A stretch of DNA of 64,000 nucleotides. Source: Schistosoma haematobium. Taxonomy: Eukaryota; Platyhelminthes; Trematoda; Strigeidida; Schistosomatidae. Below, one piece after another: positions 22,153 to 33,355 of this stretch. The stretch spans positions 44,578,691-44,642,690 of the forward strand of contig NC_067198.1 in NCBI RefSeq assembly GCF_000699445.3, in the 5' to 3' direction. A model generated the notes under the pieces. That model saw only the letters and a program-made list of their open reading frames with translations. It had not been told where the DNA came from and made no database searches. The first letter of the stretch is position 1; the number at the start of each line of letters is the position of its first letter. Position numbers and translations under genes: made by a program.

Positions 22153-22620
22153 TTGATTGAGATCATGAACCGATTGCTGTTAGACCATCATTGAAAACCT
22201 GGGAGCACTGAACGGCAGTTTTGTTCTACTGTGGAACTTCTCAGCGGTGCGCATCCACGGTCCCGCTCGTGAGACCTCGAATCAGGGGTTTTCGGTCTCG
22301 CTCACACACGCTTAACCTCTAGACCACTGAGCCGGTCTCAAACATTGTTAATGTCTAATCTCAATCCACGAAATCGCGCGACCATTTTCGATTGTACTGA
22401 GGCAGATACTTGTCTCTACCCGACACAGATTAGTTCCATTGGTCACAGCTTCCATAAACCTCATATTGGTAATTACCATGAGCTCACTAGTGACTAGCTT
22501 TGTGAGGGAATTTTCGAAGTTCTAATGAGAAACCGTGACCAGTTGAACTAACCCGAGTAGGGTAGAGACAGGTATCTACCTCAGTACAATCGAAGATGGT
22601 TGCGCAATTTCGTGAATGAA
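22153..22620. mobile_element. Hammerhead SINE, inverted pair with doubled 5' parts
   Basis: 22153-22480 is a - copy (tail, strongly mutated ribozyme at 22203-22250, B box, tRNA-like start near 22320, then the non-tRNA 5' segment). 22483-22620 is a second 5' segment in + orientation. The two 5' segments form an inverted repeat around 22481, with GGTAGAGACAGGTATCTACC on the + side. Confidence 0.55.
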
Positions 22621-23194
22621 AATGAAATTCATCATGATTTATTGCTAAGAACAACTTTTTCATTATTTTGTTTATCAACATATACCATATAATGAGATTT
22701 CACCAAAAATTCAAACTCGCTACTCATTTGATAATATAAATTTACATCAAAGTAACCAGAAAGGACATATTTTCTAGTTTCATCTTGTCACCTTTTTTAC
22801 ATGTTTACAAATATCAGTTAACTTGTAATGTGGCCACAGGTCTAAATAGGGCGATATCTCTATGGACGTTTTTAGGGATAATCGATGTCCATACATCACA
22901 TTCATTTATCTGAATGATAACATCTCCGACTTGAAGACTATATGGGACAGGTGATTAATAGCAGTTCCTTTAGGACTGAAGATACATCTTGTTGATAAAT
23001 ATCAATTTAAATGAAACCTAACCCTATCGCTTTTTATCTATTACTATCAGCAACTCCTCAAAAAAAGAATAATCTGACATAATTCAACATTAATTTTATA
23101 GAGTATGTAGTTGAAAAATGGGGATATTAGAATATATAACACTTGGATATAAATCGGTTAAGTTATTGTGACTCCCCTCTGATTATTATCAAAA

Positions 23195-23565
23195 GGAATT
23201 TTCCTAGAGTTCTAAGGAGAACCAGTGACCAGCAGAGTTCAACCGGGTCTGTTGTCAGATAGTAATTCACTGATGATTATGGTGGATGTGCAGCTCAATT
23301 TCGTGGATTAGTTGAATTTAGACATTCACACTATTGGATGCCGGCCAACTCAATGGTCTAGAAGTTAAGCGTTCGGGCGCGAGACCGATAAGTCCAGAGT
23401 TCGAATCTTGTGAGGTAAGATCGTGGATGCAAACTGCTGAACAGTCCCGCAATAGGACGAAACAGCCATCCAGTGCTTCCAGGTTTTCCCTTGGTGTTCT
23501 AGCTTCAATTGACTCATGAATTCAACTACTGACTGACTATAATATCCATAAAATCCTTCTCGGAT
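23195..23565 (+). mobile_element. Hammerhead SINE, near full length
   Basis: Order: non-tRNA 5' segment (GTTCTAAGGAGAACCAGTGA, GACAACAGACC complement), link GTTGAATTTAGACATTCACA, A box region GATGCCGGCCAACTCAATGG, B box GAGTTCGAATC, ribozyme at 23433-23480, tail with CAATTGACTCATGAATTC. Core reads CUGAACA (G8 to C), so not active. This copy shows the whole layout best. Confidence 0.65.
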
Positions 23566-23867
23566 TTATAATTATTAAAATCACTATACTCAATTTTAAA
23601 TGTCATTTTGACCAACCTAATCTACAATATGAATTAATCTATTTCACAAGAAGGAAATTATTAATAGCCTATGCTATTAAATCATTACTGTATCCATGGT
23701 ATGTATACTTTCAACTATGGTGAAACTTTCAAAATATGTCGTCATACTATATGTATATGGATAAATGTAATTATACTCAATTTCCAATAACTAGATTAGT
23801 TTGACTAGGTAAGTTATATGGTAACAATGGATAGGATTATACACTGTAATGTATACACCCTTAACAT

Positions 23868-23886
23868 ATATATATATATATACATA
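23868..23886. repeat. (TA)n microsatellite
   Basis: Short TA tract ahead of CATACATAAATAATAAACAA. No gene nearby. Confidence 0.8.
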
Positions 23887-24063
23887 TAAGCATACATAAA
23901 TAATAAACAAATCAATATACCGAATGAAACGTTTGTCAGTCGACAAGTGAATATAAGGAAAATGACAAAGTATATATTCTATTGGGTTAGTAGAATATTG
24001 ATTATTGATTTTATGTTTGTTTGAGTCTCATTTCTTGTGATTGTTTTAAACTAATCCATTGGA

Positions 24064-24490
24064 ATTTACTTACTTACGCCTGTTATGCCCAATGGGGCAT
24101 AGAATGCCGACCAACATTCTCCAACCCACTCTGTCCTGGGCCTTCCTTCCAGTTCTATCCAATTTTCGTTTATTTTTCTCATGTCTGTCTTCATTTCTTA
24201 GCGTAATGTGTTCTTTGGTCTTCCTCTTCTCCTTTGGTCTTCAGGATTCCATGTGAGGGCTTGTCTTGTGACACACTTTGGTGCTTTCCTCAATGTGTGT
24301 CCTATCCACTTCCAGAGCTTCCTCCTGGTTTCTTCCTCCACTGGAATCTGGTTTGTTCTCATTCACAGTAGGATGTTGATGATAGTGTCTGGTCAACGAA
24401 TCCGAAGTATTTTGTGTAGACAACTGTTAATAAATACTTGTATCTTCTGGATGATGACTTTCATAGTTCTCCAGGTTCCCGCCAATTCAT
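24064..24490 (-). mobile_element. RTE-like element A, 3' end (- copy)
   Basis: Complement of the (AAGT)n tail and of GTAACAGGCGTAAGT at the left (here with ATGCCC in place of ACTCC), running into the last 120 codons of the RTE polyprotein on the - strand ([16 protein letters not shown] and QALTWN-type sequence). 5'-truncated. Confidence 0.7.
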
Positions 24491-24559
24491 TAAAATAATT
24501 GAGATCAAAAGAACAGGACAAGTTATCTTTCCTGTTATTCCAATGGAGGTAATTACAGA

Positions 24560-24590
24560 TATAATAATAATAATAATAATCACATAAGAA
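24560..24590. repeat. (AAT)n microsatellite
   Basis: Short run of AAT/ATA triplets at about 24562-24583. Confidence 0.75.
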
Positions 24591-24639
24591 GTATTAATTT
24601 ACTTGGTATTACTTTACTTGAATCTTCCCATCGATGATT

Positions 24640-24960
24640 GGGACTGCGATTGATCAGTCTCTTATTGATATATGTACATCCTGTACGGATTGCCTTGATG
24701 TTGCATTAGTTCACAATCATTCTAAGCAAAGATGGATAGTGGCTATCAGTGGAATCCAGTTTGATGCACATTTCGTCCTATTTGGGACTGGTCAACTGGA
24801 TGTACCTACATCACAGAGTTGATGTTCACTATGTGATGCAAACTCAGTACCGTCCCCTTCAAACGCCATCGCATTATCCACATAAATACTGAGCCCTACG
24901 TTCAAATTCCAGAGTGAATATCAATTCTGTGATGCTTGTCACTATTCACATAGGAGTATG
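24640..24960 (+). mobile_element. Sm-alpha-like element with antisense hammerhead
   Basis: GACTGCGATTGATCAGTCTC and GTACATCCTGTACGGATTGC precede a hammerhead read on the - strand (about 24752-24803), followed by the spacer seen at 17210-17320 but in the opposite direction. The second ribozyme domain is missing. Core of the - strand ribozyme is UUGACCA: C3 and G8 are both changed. Confidence 0.6.
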
Positions 24961-24974
24961 TTTATTAGAGAAGT

Positions 24975-25612
24975 AAACAGTCAGTCAGTCAGCTACAACG
25001 TGGGACCAAGCATCGGTCCAAGTTGCCATACCTCATTAACACAACAAGATGAACACCGGACTCATAAAAGTAATTAATTCAGAGGTGGTAATATATAAAG
25101 GAAAGATTGCATATGAGGATATAGTACATGAAGAAAGAATTAGTTCGTAGAAAGAAATATATGAAGCGATTTTAATCTCTTAGTTTAAGGGAAGACAAAG
25201 AGTGCATACACCCAAGCCATTGTGATCGATTCTGAGCCATGTCACACACAGTCTCCAATCATTGGTTACGATAGTCACGCGGATCCCAAAGTAGTCTGCA
25301 TATACGAACTTGGCTCACACTAGAAGTTAGGGTCTTCAAGCACTGATGCCACGTTTTGGTTTGGCTGCCCCTAACATTCTTCCAACCATCCCCAACACCG
25401 GTTAGCATTGCACGTCGTGGTAATCGGTGTTCGGGCATACGTAACACGTGACCCAACCATCTCAGTCGATGAAGATCCACAACCTCATCAACTGATTTAC
25501 CCTCATTCCCTAATACCCAGTGTCTAACCTCACTATTACTTACCCGGTGATCCCAGCAGACGCCAGCAATATTTCTAAGGCATCTGTAGTCAGAGAAGTA
25601 AACGTGAAATGA
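24975..25612 (-). mobile_element. RTE-like element B, 3' end (- copy)
   Basis: (CAGT)n at 24977-24990, then the 3' non-coding part, then the coding end on the - strand at 25480-25259: [34 protein letters not shown]. One of the longer element B copies, but truncated and frameshifted. Confidence 0.75.
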
Positions 25613-25791
25613 TTATTTATATTCTATATTCAAAGATGTCATAAGAGATGCTGTTAAATGCCAAATATTCAGATTTGTAATTAGAAGTGATCTAAACAGG
25701 TTATTACTTTCTCATTGACAATAATTATATCAAATGGTTATTGACATATATCCATATTCATTGTAATTCCTATCAAATCACTTCTTGAACT

Positions 25792-26209
25792 TGCTGGGTT
25801 TGAAGCTATTACGAGTTCACTTAGTATGCGAACGGAACAAAGACTTGTGACCGTAGACCAATAAGCTAACTATTTGATGCGCCCCAGCCCCGTTAACTAG
25901 AGGAAGAAGTCCGAGCTTGGAACGGGAAAGTATATTCTGTAAGCCAGAAGCACAAGTGAATAATAACAGACAAAAATCAAACGTATATATATATTTGGCA
26001 TAAAACTGTCCTTGGGAAGCGTAGCGAAAATAGCATACTAAAAATACACAATGGACCAATAGCGTTAAAGATTCTCCCAAGTGGAAAATATGATATGAAG
26101 GAGAAAAGTGCGGTTTTGGCGTGAAAACAATAAAATTCAAATTTCCAGAATAAAATTATAAAATTAATGCATTTACCAAGTGAGTTCTGGGGATCTAACA
26201 TCCCCATCA
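25792..26209 (-). mobile_element. Solo LTR, family 3 (copy 1)
   Basis: 418 bp, TGCTGGG...CCCCATCA, with perfect 5-bp target duplication GAACT at 25787-25791 and 26210-26214. On the - strand a TATA-like ATATATATATACG precedes the last third. The 107- and 98-codon - strand frames across it are chance frames in the LTR. Second copy at 49102-49511. Confidence 0.75.
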
Positions 26210-26438
26210 GAACTTCTGATAGTTTCCAGATAGAATAAAATAGAAGGAATAGACATGGAGTTGACAATTTCATTCTTCTACAGAATCATCAAACAGAGTA
26301 CCATTCTTCTACAATGAAAGCTTTCAGTATAAACTACTGAAAAACAACATTTACTTATCATAATAAACCCAGTTTATTCAATATTATTAATATCAAACGT
26401 TTTTTTTTGCGAATAAATACAATGGTCCTTATCATGTG

Positions 26439-27325
26439 ACAAGGCTGTCTCCACTCCTCTTCTGGTGGTCGATTGGATTATTAAAACCTCGACGTCTGAG
26501 GCAAAGCACGGAATACAATGGACAGCCCAGAATCAATTAGATGATTTGAACTTCGCAGATGACCTGGCCCTCCTATCCTATACACACGAACAAATGTAGA
26601 TGAAGACAATTAATGTAGCAGCAACCTCTGCATCAGTATGCCTCAACATACACAAAAGGAAAACCAACATCCTCAAATACACCAACCTAATCACACTTGG
26701 TGGAGAAACTCTGGAATACTTGGAATCTCTCATGTACCTGGTCAGCATCATTGATGAACAAGGAGGATCCGATGCGGACATAAAGGTGAGGATTGACAAA
26801 GCAAGAGCCGCATTCCTACAATTGAAGAACATACTGAGCTCGAAATAACTGTTAACCAACATCAAAGTCAAAATCTTCAAAACGAACGTCAAGGCAGTTC
26901 TACTGTATGGAGCTGAAACTTGGAGAACTACTACAACCATCATCAAACATGTACAAGTATTTATAAACACATGTCTACTTAAGATATTGAATGTCCGTTG
27001 GTCGGATACTATCAGCAACAGACTACTGAAAGAGCGGAAACCAGCTCTCAGCTGAAGAAAACACTTTGGAAGTGGATAGGACATGCATTACGGAAATAAC
27101 CAAACTGTATCACGAGCAAGCCCTAACTTGGAATTCTGAAAGAAAACAGAAAAGTGGAAGGCTAAAGAACACATTACATTGAGAATTGAAAGAAGACACC
27201 AAAAAGATGAATAGCAACTGGAAACAAGTGGAAAGGATTGCTTAGGACAGTGTTGGATGGCGAGTGCTGGTGGACAGCCTATGCTCCTTGATGAGAAGTA
27301 ACAGGCGTAGGTAAGTAACTAGTTG
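26439..27325 (+). mobile_element. RTE-like element A with reverse transcriptase end and 3' tail
   Basis: The longest element A piece. Translation shows the RT palm VVIDWIIKTSTSEAKHGIQW and LDDLNFADDLALLSYTHE with the catalytic FADD kept (about 26540-26590), then a TAG stop at about 26597. It continues to SVCLNIHKRKTNILKY, GGSDADIKVRIDKARAAFLQ and the thumb/connection end, then GTAACAGGCGTAGGTAAGTAA at 27299-27320. 5'-truncated, with several stops, so not active. Confidence 0.8.
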
Positions 27326-27448
27326 TCATATGACAACTGGTACAAGAATACTTATTAAAACATTTTAAATAAAACAGTACAGACATTAACAACATAAACT
27401 GACAAGATCGAACATTCCAAGCACTTATAACAAACAATAATAATAATA

Positions 27449-27735
27449 ATCCTTTTGATGGAGTTTTGTCCTCTAAGCTGAATTGTTTGGTCGTGGAGCT
27501 TTCATCGTTCTTCTGAACGACATCATCAGCACTAACTTCAGATAGGTGTACAGAATAATCTGTGAAACACATATGGAGAAATTCGAACACTTCACTTCTA
27601 TCTGAAGTTTGTGCTACTGATGATGTCGTTCAGAAGAACGATGAAAGTTCCACAACCAAACCATCCAGCTCAGAGTACAAAACTCCATCAAAATCATCCA
27701 CCTGAGCTACAAACTTTCTCCACCATCTAATAATA
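27449..27735. repeat. Fold-back (palindromic) element, copy 1
   Basis: Left arm GATGGAGTTTTGTCCTCTAA...TTTGGTCGTGGAGCTTTCAT...GAACGACATCATCAGCAC and right arm GATGATGTCGTTCAGAAGAA...GAAAGTTCCACAACCAAACC...ACAAAACTCCATC are near-perfect inverted repeats of about 90-100 bp around a 60-bp centre. One outer flank, AATCATCCACCTGAGCTACA, recurs in the other copies. No coding capacity. Confidence 0.7.
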
Positions 27736-28039
27736 ATCCATTTATAATCTTACATCATTACATTTCTATGTAATAAAGTAAATCGTTTTAATGGTGAGAC
27801 GTTGTTTCCGTTTCTGGGTTAAATGATTAGTTCTTATTGATGCATTTACCTTGTTTTTACTAAAACAAATAACCAAATGATGTTTACAATAAAAATAAAT
27901 GGCGTATAATTGAATTTCATTGTATAAGTTTAAAAATAAATAAGTAAATGGATAATGAATTTGAAGTCAATTAACATACTGAAATGAATCTGGCTAGAAG
28001 ATTATTATCAGAAGAGAGTTTTGTCAAGATTTTAGTTAT

Positions 28040-28370
28040 TGAATAGTTGAATTCATGAGTCAATTGAAGTTAGATTACTATGGAAATCCTGGAAACATGG
28101 GATGAACATTTCGTCCTAGTATAGGACAATCAAGATTATAACCCAGGACATCGATATTGCGCGCGGACGCTTAATCTCTAGACCATTGAGTTGGTATTCA
28201 TCTAATTTCAATTGACTCATGAATCCAACTATTAAATTAATAAAATCTCCACAAAACCCCCTTCTGTTAATAATCATCATCTAATCACTAATAACTAGCT
28301 TCAAGAGCTATTTCCTGGAGTTCTAGTGAGAAGGCATGACCAATGGTGTTTATTCTATGGGCTACGTTTT
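28040..28370. mobile_element. Hammerhead SINE pieces, inverted
   Basis: 28040-28200 is a - copy with the ribozyme 5' half deleted (tRNA-like start at 28170-28190). 28196-28275 is a + tail (CTCATGAATCCAACTATTAA, ATCTCCACAAAACCCC), and 28295-28370 a + 5' segment (GTTCTAGTGAGAAGGCATGA). Confidence 0.5.
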
Positions 28371-28564
28371 CAAATCCAGTTCGTTATAGTTGTACATATA
28401 TGTATTCAAAATAGATTAACAACCGGGGAGACTTCATCACTTATATTTAATGCATACAAATGTTGTGGAGTTAACTGTTTTCTTTACTTTGTGCCATACT
28501 AATTCCTGATACTTCCATTTAAAACATTGAATAACCACCAAGAAACGGCTGTTTAATATAATAA

Positions 28565-28775
28565 ATTTACCCTATTGTAGGGTTCCTCAGCAGTGTGCAT
28601 CCACGACCTCACCCCTTGGTGATTCGAACCCAGGGCCCACTGATTTCGCGCGCGAGCACTTAGCCACTAGACAACTGAGCCGGCGTCCAACGGTGTTAAT
28701 GTCAGATGGGTTATGTGGATATTATAGTAACCTTAGTGGATTAGATCATGAGTCAGTTGAAGCTAGACCACCATA
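28565..28775 (-). mobile_element. Hammerhead SINE (- copy, truncated) and a second 3' tail
   Basis: 28565-28707: ribozyme 5' half, B box (complement of GGGTTCGAATCACC) and tRNA-like start ending GAGCCGGCGTCCAACGG. 28708-28775: a separate - strand tail (TTATGTGGATATTATAGTAA) that joins directly to the + copy beginning at 28776. Confidence 0.55.
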
Positions 28776-28960
28776 GGTCCTGGGTTCGAATCCCGCAGGG
28801 GGCGAGGTCGTGGATACGCACTGCTGAGGAGTCCCACAATGAGACGAAACGGCCGTCCAGTGCTTCCAGGTTTCTTATGGTAGTCTAGCTTCAACTGACT
28901 CATGATCTTAACCATTGAAATTACTATAATATCCACAAAACCCATCTGATAGTAAATTTA
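28776..28960 (+). mobile_element. Hammerhead SINE (+ copy) with intact ribozyme core
   Basis: Starts at the B box (GTCCTGGGTTCGAATCCCGC), then GATCGTGG-like linker, ribozyme 28818-28863, and the tail to CCACAAAACCCATCTGAT. The A box half is missing because the copy is joined to an inverted tail. Confidence 0.7.
28818..28863 (+). ncRNA. Type I hammerhead ribozyme, core intact
   Basis: Stem I GCACUG (28818-28823) pairs with CAGUGC (28858-28863). Core CUGAGGA (N7 = G is allowed). Stem II GUCC/AGAC with one distal mismatch, loop CACAAUG. GAA, then A15.1 with a minimal stem III in ACGGCCGU. Cleavage triplet GUC, cut expected between 28857 and 28858. All invariant core bases are present. Confidence 0.75.
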
Positions 28961-29284
28961 CTCAATATCATTACTTATTGTGTATTATAGTACGAAAATA
29001 CTGTAAAGTAGAAATGTGTATTCAGGGCTTTCCACTAAATTATTTTCAATTAGCTTATATTAAAATATAGTGAACAGGATGTTGAGCAATTAAAACTAGT
29101 AGGTACAAGGGTAATCGATCGCTAAAAGTTCAAGAAAAGACAATAAAACAAGATGCTTATAACTACCCAAAGATCAATCAATGTGAATATCTCGAACCTA
29201 CAGACCATTTAACTCAGTCCCAACAAGCCAACAGTAACATTGTAAACTATACAACGAAATAATTCTAATTTGAGTAGCATAGTA

Positions 29285-29440
29285 ATCATGCGTTTAGAAT
29301 CGTGGATAAACACTACTAAAGAGTCTTATACTATGACGAAACGGTTGTCTAATGATTCCAGGGTGGTCTAGTTTAAATCAACTGATGAATTCAACCATTA
29401 AATTATTACCATTTCCATAAACCCTCATTCTGATATATTT
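29285..29440 (+). mobile_element. Hammerhead SINE, degenerate + copy
   Basis: AGAATCGTGGATAAACACTA, ribozyme remnant (GACGAAACGG) and tail CAACTGATGAATTCAACCAT are recognisable. The core is destroyed (CUAAAGA). Confidence 0.5.
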
Positions 29441-29816
29441 ATTAACTAAATAAATAATTCTCAATAGATGAAATTGAGCATATTCTGTCAATTATGCTTC
29501 AGTTAGTTCATTTTAAGCTTCATTATGCTTCATTAAAATAAACAATTTCAATGCATAACCTCATCTGTCTGATTACACGAAAATCCAAACAAACGTTAAG
29601 GTACACAAATGAAACAAACGAACAACAGGACAATTAGTTAAACGAGAGTAAAACTAAAGAGACTGATGTTGGAGAGTATAAATTCACTTTATTTATTTAC
29701 ATATTCAAGTCTCATCCGATGCTTACAGTCTATTTTAAGATCAAAATTATCATAAAAATGGACATACTTAAACATATGATGATTAGGAATCGTTTTTCAG
29801 TCACTTCATTACTTGA

Positions 29817-30095
29817 TTACTTACTTACTTACTTAGGCCTGTTACTCCAAATGGAGCATAGGTTGCCGACCAGTATTCTCCAACTTACTCTGTCTTGTGT
29901 CTCCTTTTCTAGTTCTATCCAATTGTTGTTTATTCTTTTCATATCTGACTCTATTTCTCGGCGTCATCTGTTCTTTAGTCTTCCTCTTTTCCTTTGACCT
30001 TGATGATTTCAAGTAAGGGTTGCTTCATGACGTAGTTAGTTGCTTTCCTCAATGTGTAACCTATCGACTTCCAGCGCTTCTTCATGATTTATTCC
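29817..30095 (-). mobile_element. RTE-like element A, 3' end (- copy)
   Basis: (ACTT)n then AGGCCTGTTACTCCAAATGG, the complement of the element A tail. About 270 bp of the polyprotein end on the - strand, heavily mutated. Confidence 0.65.
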
Positions 30096-30467
30096 TCCTT
30101 ATTATACAACCATCTAAAGTTTGTTGAATCTATGGTTTTTAATTATCATTCCAACGTTCTGGAACTTTCTCTCATACAGCTATCAAGAAGTCTATGATTT
30201 AGGATGAAAAATCTTATAGAATGCTCAAAATTTATAGAGAGACAAACAGTATACATTTTTTTGTATAATTCGCATGTATTTGTATTGATAATCTCAAATT
30301 TATAACTTATTTGCTATGTGGACTGTGAAGAATCACTCTCTATCACTCTATTTGAATCCTATGAAATTCTACTCATAACGAAATTTCCCAATCTTAAGAT
30401 AGATCTTATTACAGAATGTTAACCAATATGTATTAGACAACTAATCAAACAGTTAATATATGTTTTT

Positions 30468-30798
30468 GATTGAGATCATCAATCGATTGACGTTAGACTA
30501 CCATTGATAACTTGGAAGCACTGGATGGTCGTTTCGCCCTGTTGCGGGACTTCTCAGCAGTGCGAATCCACGACCCCTCCCGCAGGATTCGAACCCGGGG
30601 CCTTCAGTCTCGCGCGCGAACGCTTAACCTCTAGACCACTGAGCTTGTCGGCATCCAATGGTGTTATTGTCTAACTTCAATCAATCCACGAAATTGTGCG
30701 ACCATCCTCCATTGTACCTGCCTCTACCCGATACAGATTAGCTCCATTGGCCCTGGGTTCGAATCCTACGAGAAGGATCATGGATGCGCACTACTATT
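30468..30798. mobile_element. Hammerhead SINE, inverted pair
   Basis: 30468-30750 is a - copy with tail, ribozyme (30521-30566, core CUGAGAA so G8 to A), B box, tRNA-like start and part of the 5' segment. 30751-30798 is a short + piece from the B box (CCTGGGTTCGAATCC) to the ribozyme 5' strand. Confidence 0.6.
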
Positions 30799-30799
30799 C

Positions 30800-32284
30800 A
30801 TCATTCAAACAAAAATTTTGGTTATACGTTGCTGAAAATATTCAGTTTAGAAGGAAATCATTGAGTGACAAGTTAAATTACTGAAGAATTATTAGCAACA
30901 TATAGATGAGATTTTAGGAATCAATAAAATAGGGTCTAAAATAAACAATTCACATTCAACAGCTAAAACGAAGGGTTAGTTAATAGGTATGTAATAGTAT
31001 GAAAACATTCATTCCTATAGTAACTTAATGTAAACTAGAGAGATTTGGTTCAAGAGGAAAAAGTTTAATTTTCTTAACTGTTATGATCTTTTCAAACCAG
31101 ATAATATAAGAAGTCAGATACAGTGTCAAGCAGACGACAAAAGATGAAATGCTGGTGTTTTATTATCTCATAGGGTTCAGATATATTTAGAGTTGGTAAT
31201 GAAAATTTATAAAGTCCGGGTTAGTGACCCTATTCGGTAGAAAACTAAATCGCTAAAAAAACGCTAACCAGAAAAAATAATTCAAACCATTTAAACTTTG
31301 CTCTGGGAATCGGGTCTACATTTAAGAGAGTTATGACGTCTCATGGTGAAAGCCGAGTTCCTTCGGAAGTTGCGAAGCTGATGCCCCTTCTAACAACTAG
31401 AGCAACCATTAATTTAGGTACATGGAAACATACGTAAATTATCACATACAATTTTGAGTGAAATAAGGCTGATATTTATCTAACTCTGTGTGCATTATTG
31501 AACACGAATATTTTCTTAGTAAGATCATTATATTAAACATGATTGTCAGAAACGACTAACGTTTCCAGTAGTTGACTTCTAACGTTGAATATTTGGTCTC
31601 CATCGAAAGAAGGTTTCACTTGGTGTTTACCATTCGATATATCCCGATAATTTGTATGCATATCATTTTTGATGAATATCACAGAGTTAACAGTATTTTC
31701 AAAAGGTTGATCAATCAAAGACGTATTTCACATTCGATTTATAAACATATTTCTTCATGTCTCTATGATATAATGTTCTAGTTTGCCATTGTAGGTTATC
31801 AGGAGTTATCAAGTAAATAAAACTTTCGTGATCTCAGTGTTTCTTTAAGACAAACAGTATTGACAACAAGCCAAATACTCCTTTATTGATTAAATGATAC
31901 GAACGACTCAGATGTAAAAAAAACCTTCATAATTAAATGAAAAATTATTGGAATGTAAGAAGACTAGAACAGTCAAGATTTCGAAAAATGCGCATTTATA
32001 CTCCCTACAGGATTGAACCTGTGATTCGAGAAGATCAAGTCCAACACTATTTCAACCAATCAGATGAATGTATTTCATATGGTTTTTCAAAGATCGTCAA
32101 GTTTGAATTTTCATAATCAAGAATTCTAGAAAGAAGCTTTGACTAGTACAGTTTAATCATATGAAATGTCAGAAATGATAGTCGCACGATATCGTGAATT
32201 GACTAAACCTACAAAAAGTTAAATCATTGGATGGCAATCATCTCAGTGTTTTGAAGGATAAGGTCTAGTTTCAAGGCCTAAGGT
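30800..32284. other. No recognised feature
   Basis: A+T-rich intergenic DNA. Overlapping 60-70 codon frames on both strands at 31533-31781 have no exon signals or recognisable content. Confidence 0.45.
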
Positions 32285-32405
32285 TTGATCTCAGGTAGGG
32301 TCGTGAATATGTAGTGCTGAACAATCCTATACTAGAAAGATACAGCTTTCTAATACATTCTGGTTTTCCCTAGTTATGTAATCAGTCAATCCATGGTGTG
32401 GAAAA
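32285..32405 (+). mobile_element. Hammerhead SINE, degenerate + copy
   Basis: GGTTTGATCTCAGGTAGG (B box region), GTGCTGAACAATCCTATACT and a T-rich tail align to the SINE. Core lost. Confidence 0.4.
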
Positions 32406-32599
32406 CTCGGTATATCTTATTACATTTTACACATAGACAATCAATTATTCACTTATAGATACTTGAGAAAATTGTGAAAGAATACATTAATCTGAATTCA
32501 TTATTATTCATGAATATTTCTTCTTCTTGTTTGTTTTCATAAATTCCTTTTATAACCGTAAAATATTTCATTTGGCAGATTTTCCTATAATCATCGCTG

Positions 32600-32795
32600 G
32601 AATTTTGTTTTCTCAGCTGGATGGTTTGGTTGTGGAGCTTTTATCGTTATTCTGAGCGACATGATCAGCTTAAACATCAGGTAGTTAAGACTAACGATGA
32701 AAACTCCACGATCAAACCATTCAGCTTAGAGAACAAAACTCCATCAAAATCATCCAATTGAGCTACAAATCTTCTCCATCATCTTATATTTATTG
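32600..32795. repeat. Fold-back element, copy 2
   Basis: Left arm GGAATTTTGTTTTCTCAGCT...CATCAGGTAG and right arm ACGATGAAAACTCCACGATC...AAAACTCCATCAAAATCATC. The inner part of the right arm is deleted. The flank TTGAGCTACAAATCTTCTCC is shared with copies 1 and 4. Confidence 0.65.
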
Positions 32796-33246
32796 CTTCA
32801 AATTATTGTACTCATAGAGTGTTTTAATTAGTATAATATAACCATTTTTAAGAACTTCTATTAGATTACTTCTGAATATATACTGCCCAATCACTTAATT
32901 TCGATGGTACTTGATTATTCATAAAGATTGAATTTGGTCGGTACTAAAAATTAAAAAGGATTCTTATTATTGTCACAACTTAGTGATAAATTAGTGTTCA
33001 TATCTCATTCATAATTAATGGGAGTGACTATCAGTTTAGTTTATTGGATGATCCAAGTTCTAGTCCGACATACATGAAGCATTAGTTCTTTCATGGTTGT
33101 AAATACTCTTTGTTGATGATTGTAATCTAGCGTGGAACATTAAATGACCGATTCTTCGTTACTACATTACTTTAAACCACCAAATGATTGTAAGTTAGCC
33201 TTTAAATCAACAAATTAACTATGTGCTTCATTTCTTGATTTCAATC

Positions 33247-33355
33247 GAGTAGTCTCATACTAGGACGAAACGGCCGTCCAGTGCTTCCAGGTTTCATGCT
33301 TCAATTGACACATGAATTCAACTATAAAATTACTAAAATCTTCACAAATTGTCAA
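33247..33355 (+). mobile_element. Hammerhead SINE, 5'-truncated + copy
   Basis: Begins inside stem II (ACTAGGACGAAACGGCCGTC), keeps stem III, the cleavage triplet and CAGUGC, then the tail. The catalytic CUGANGA half is absent. Confidence 0.6.

Noticed and set aside
25817..26273. 107- and 98-codon hydrophobic - strand frames
   Set aside because: They span a solo LTR with exact target duplication, and the second LTR copy does not keep the frames.
31533..31781. Mirrored frames of 61 and 69 codons on both strands
   Set aside because: No splice signals, no recognisable residues, A+T-rich context; expected by chance.
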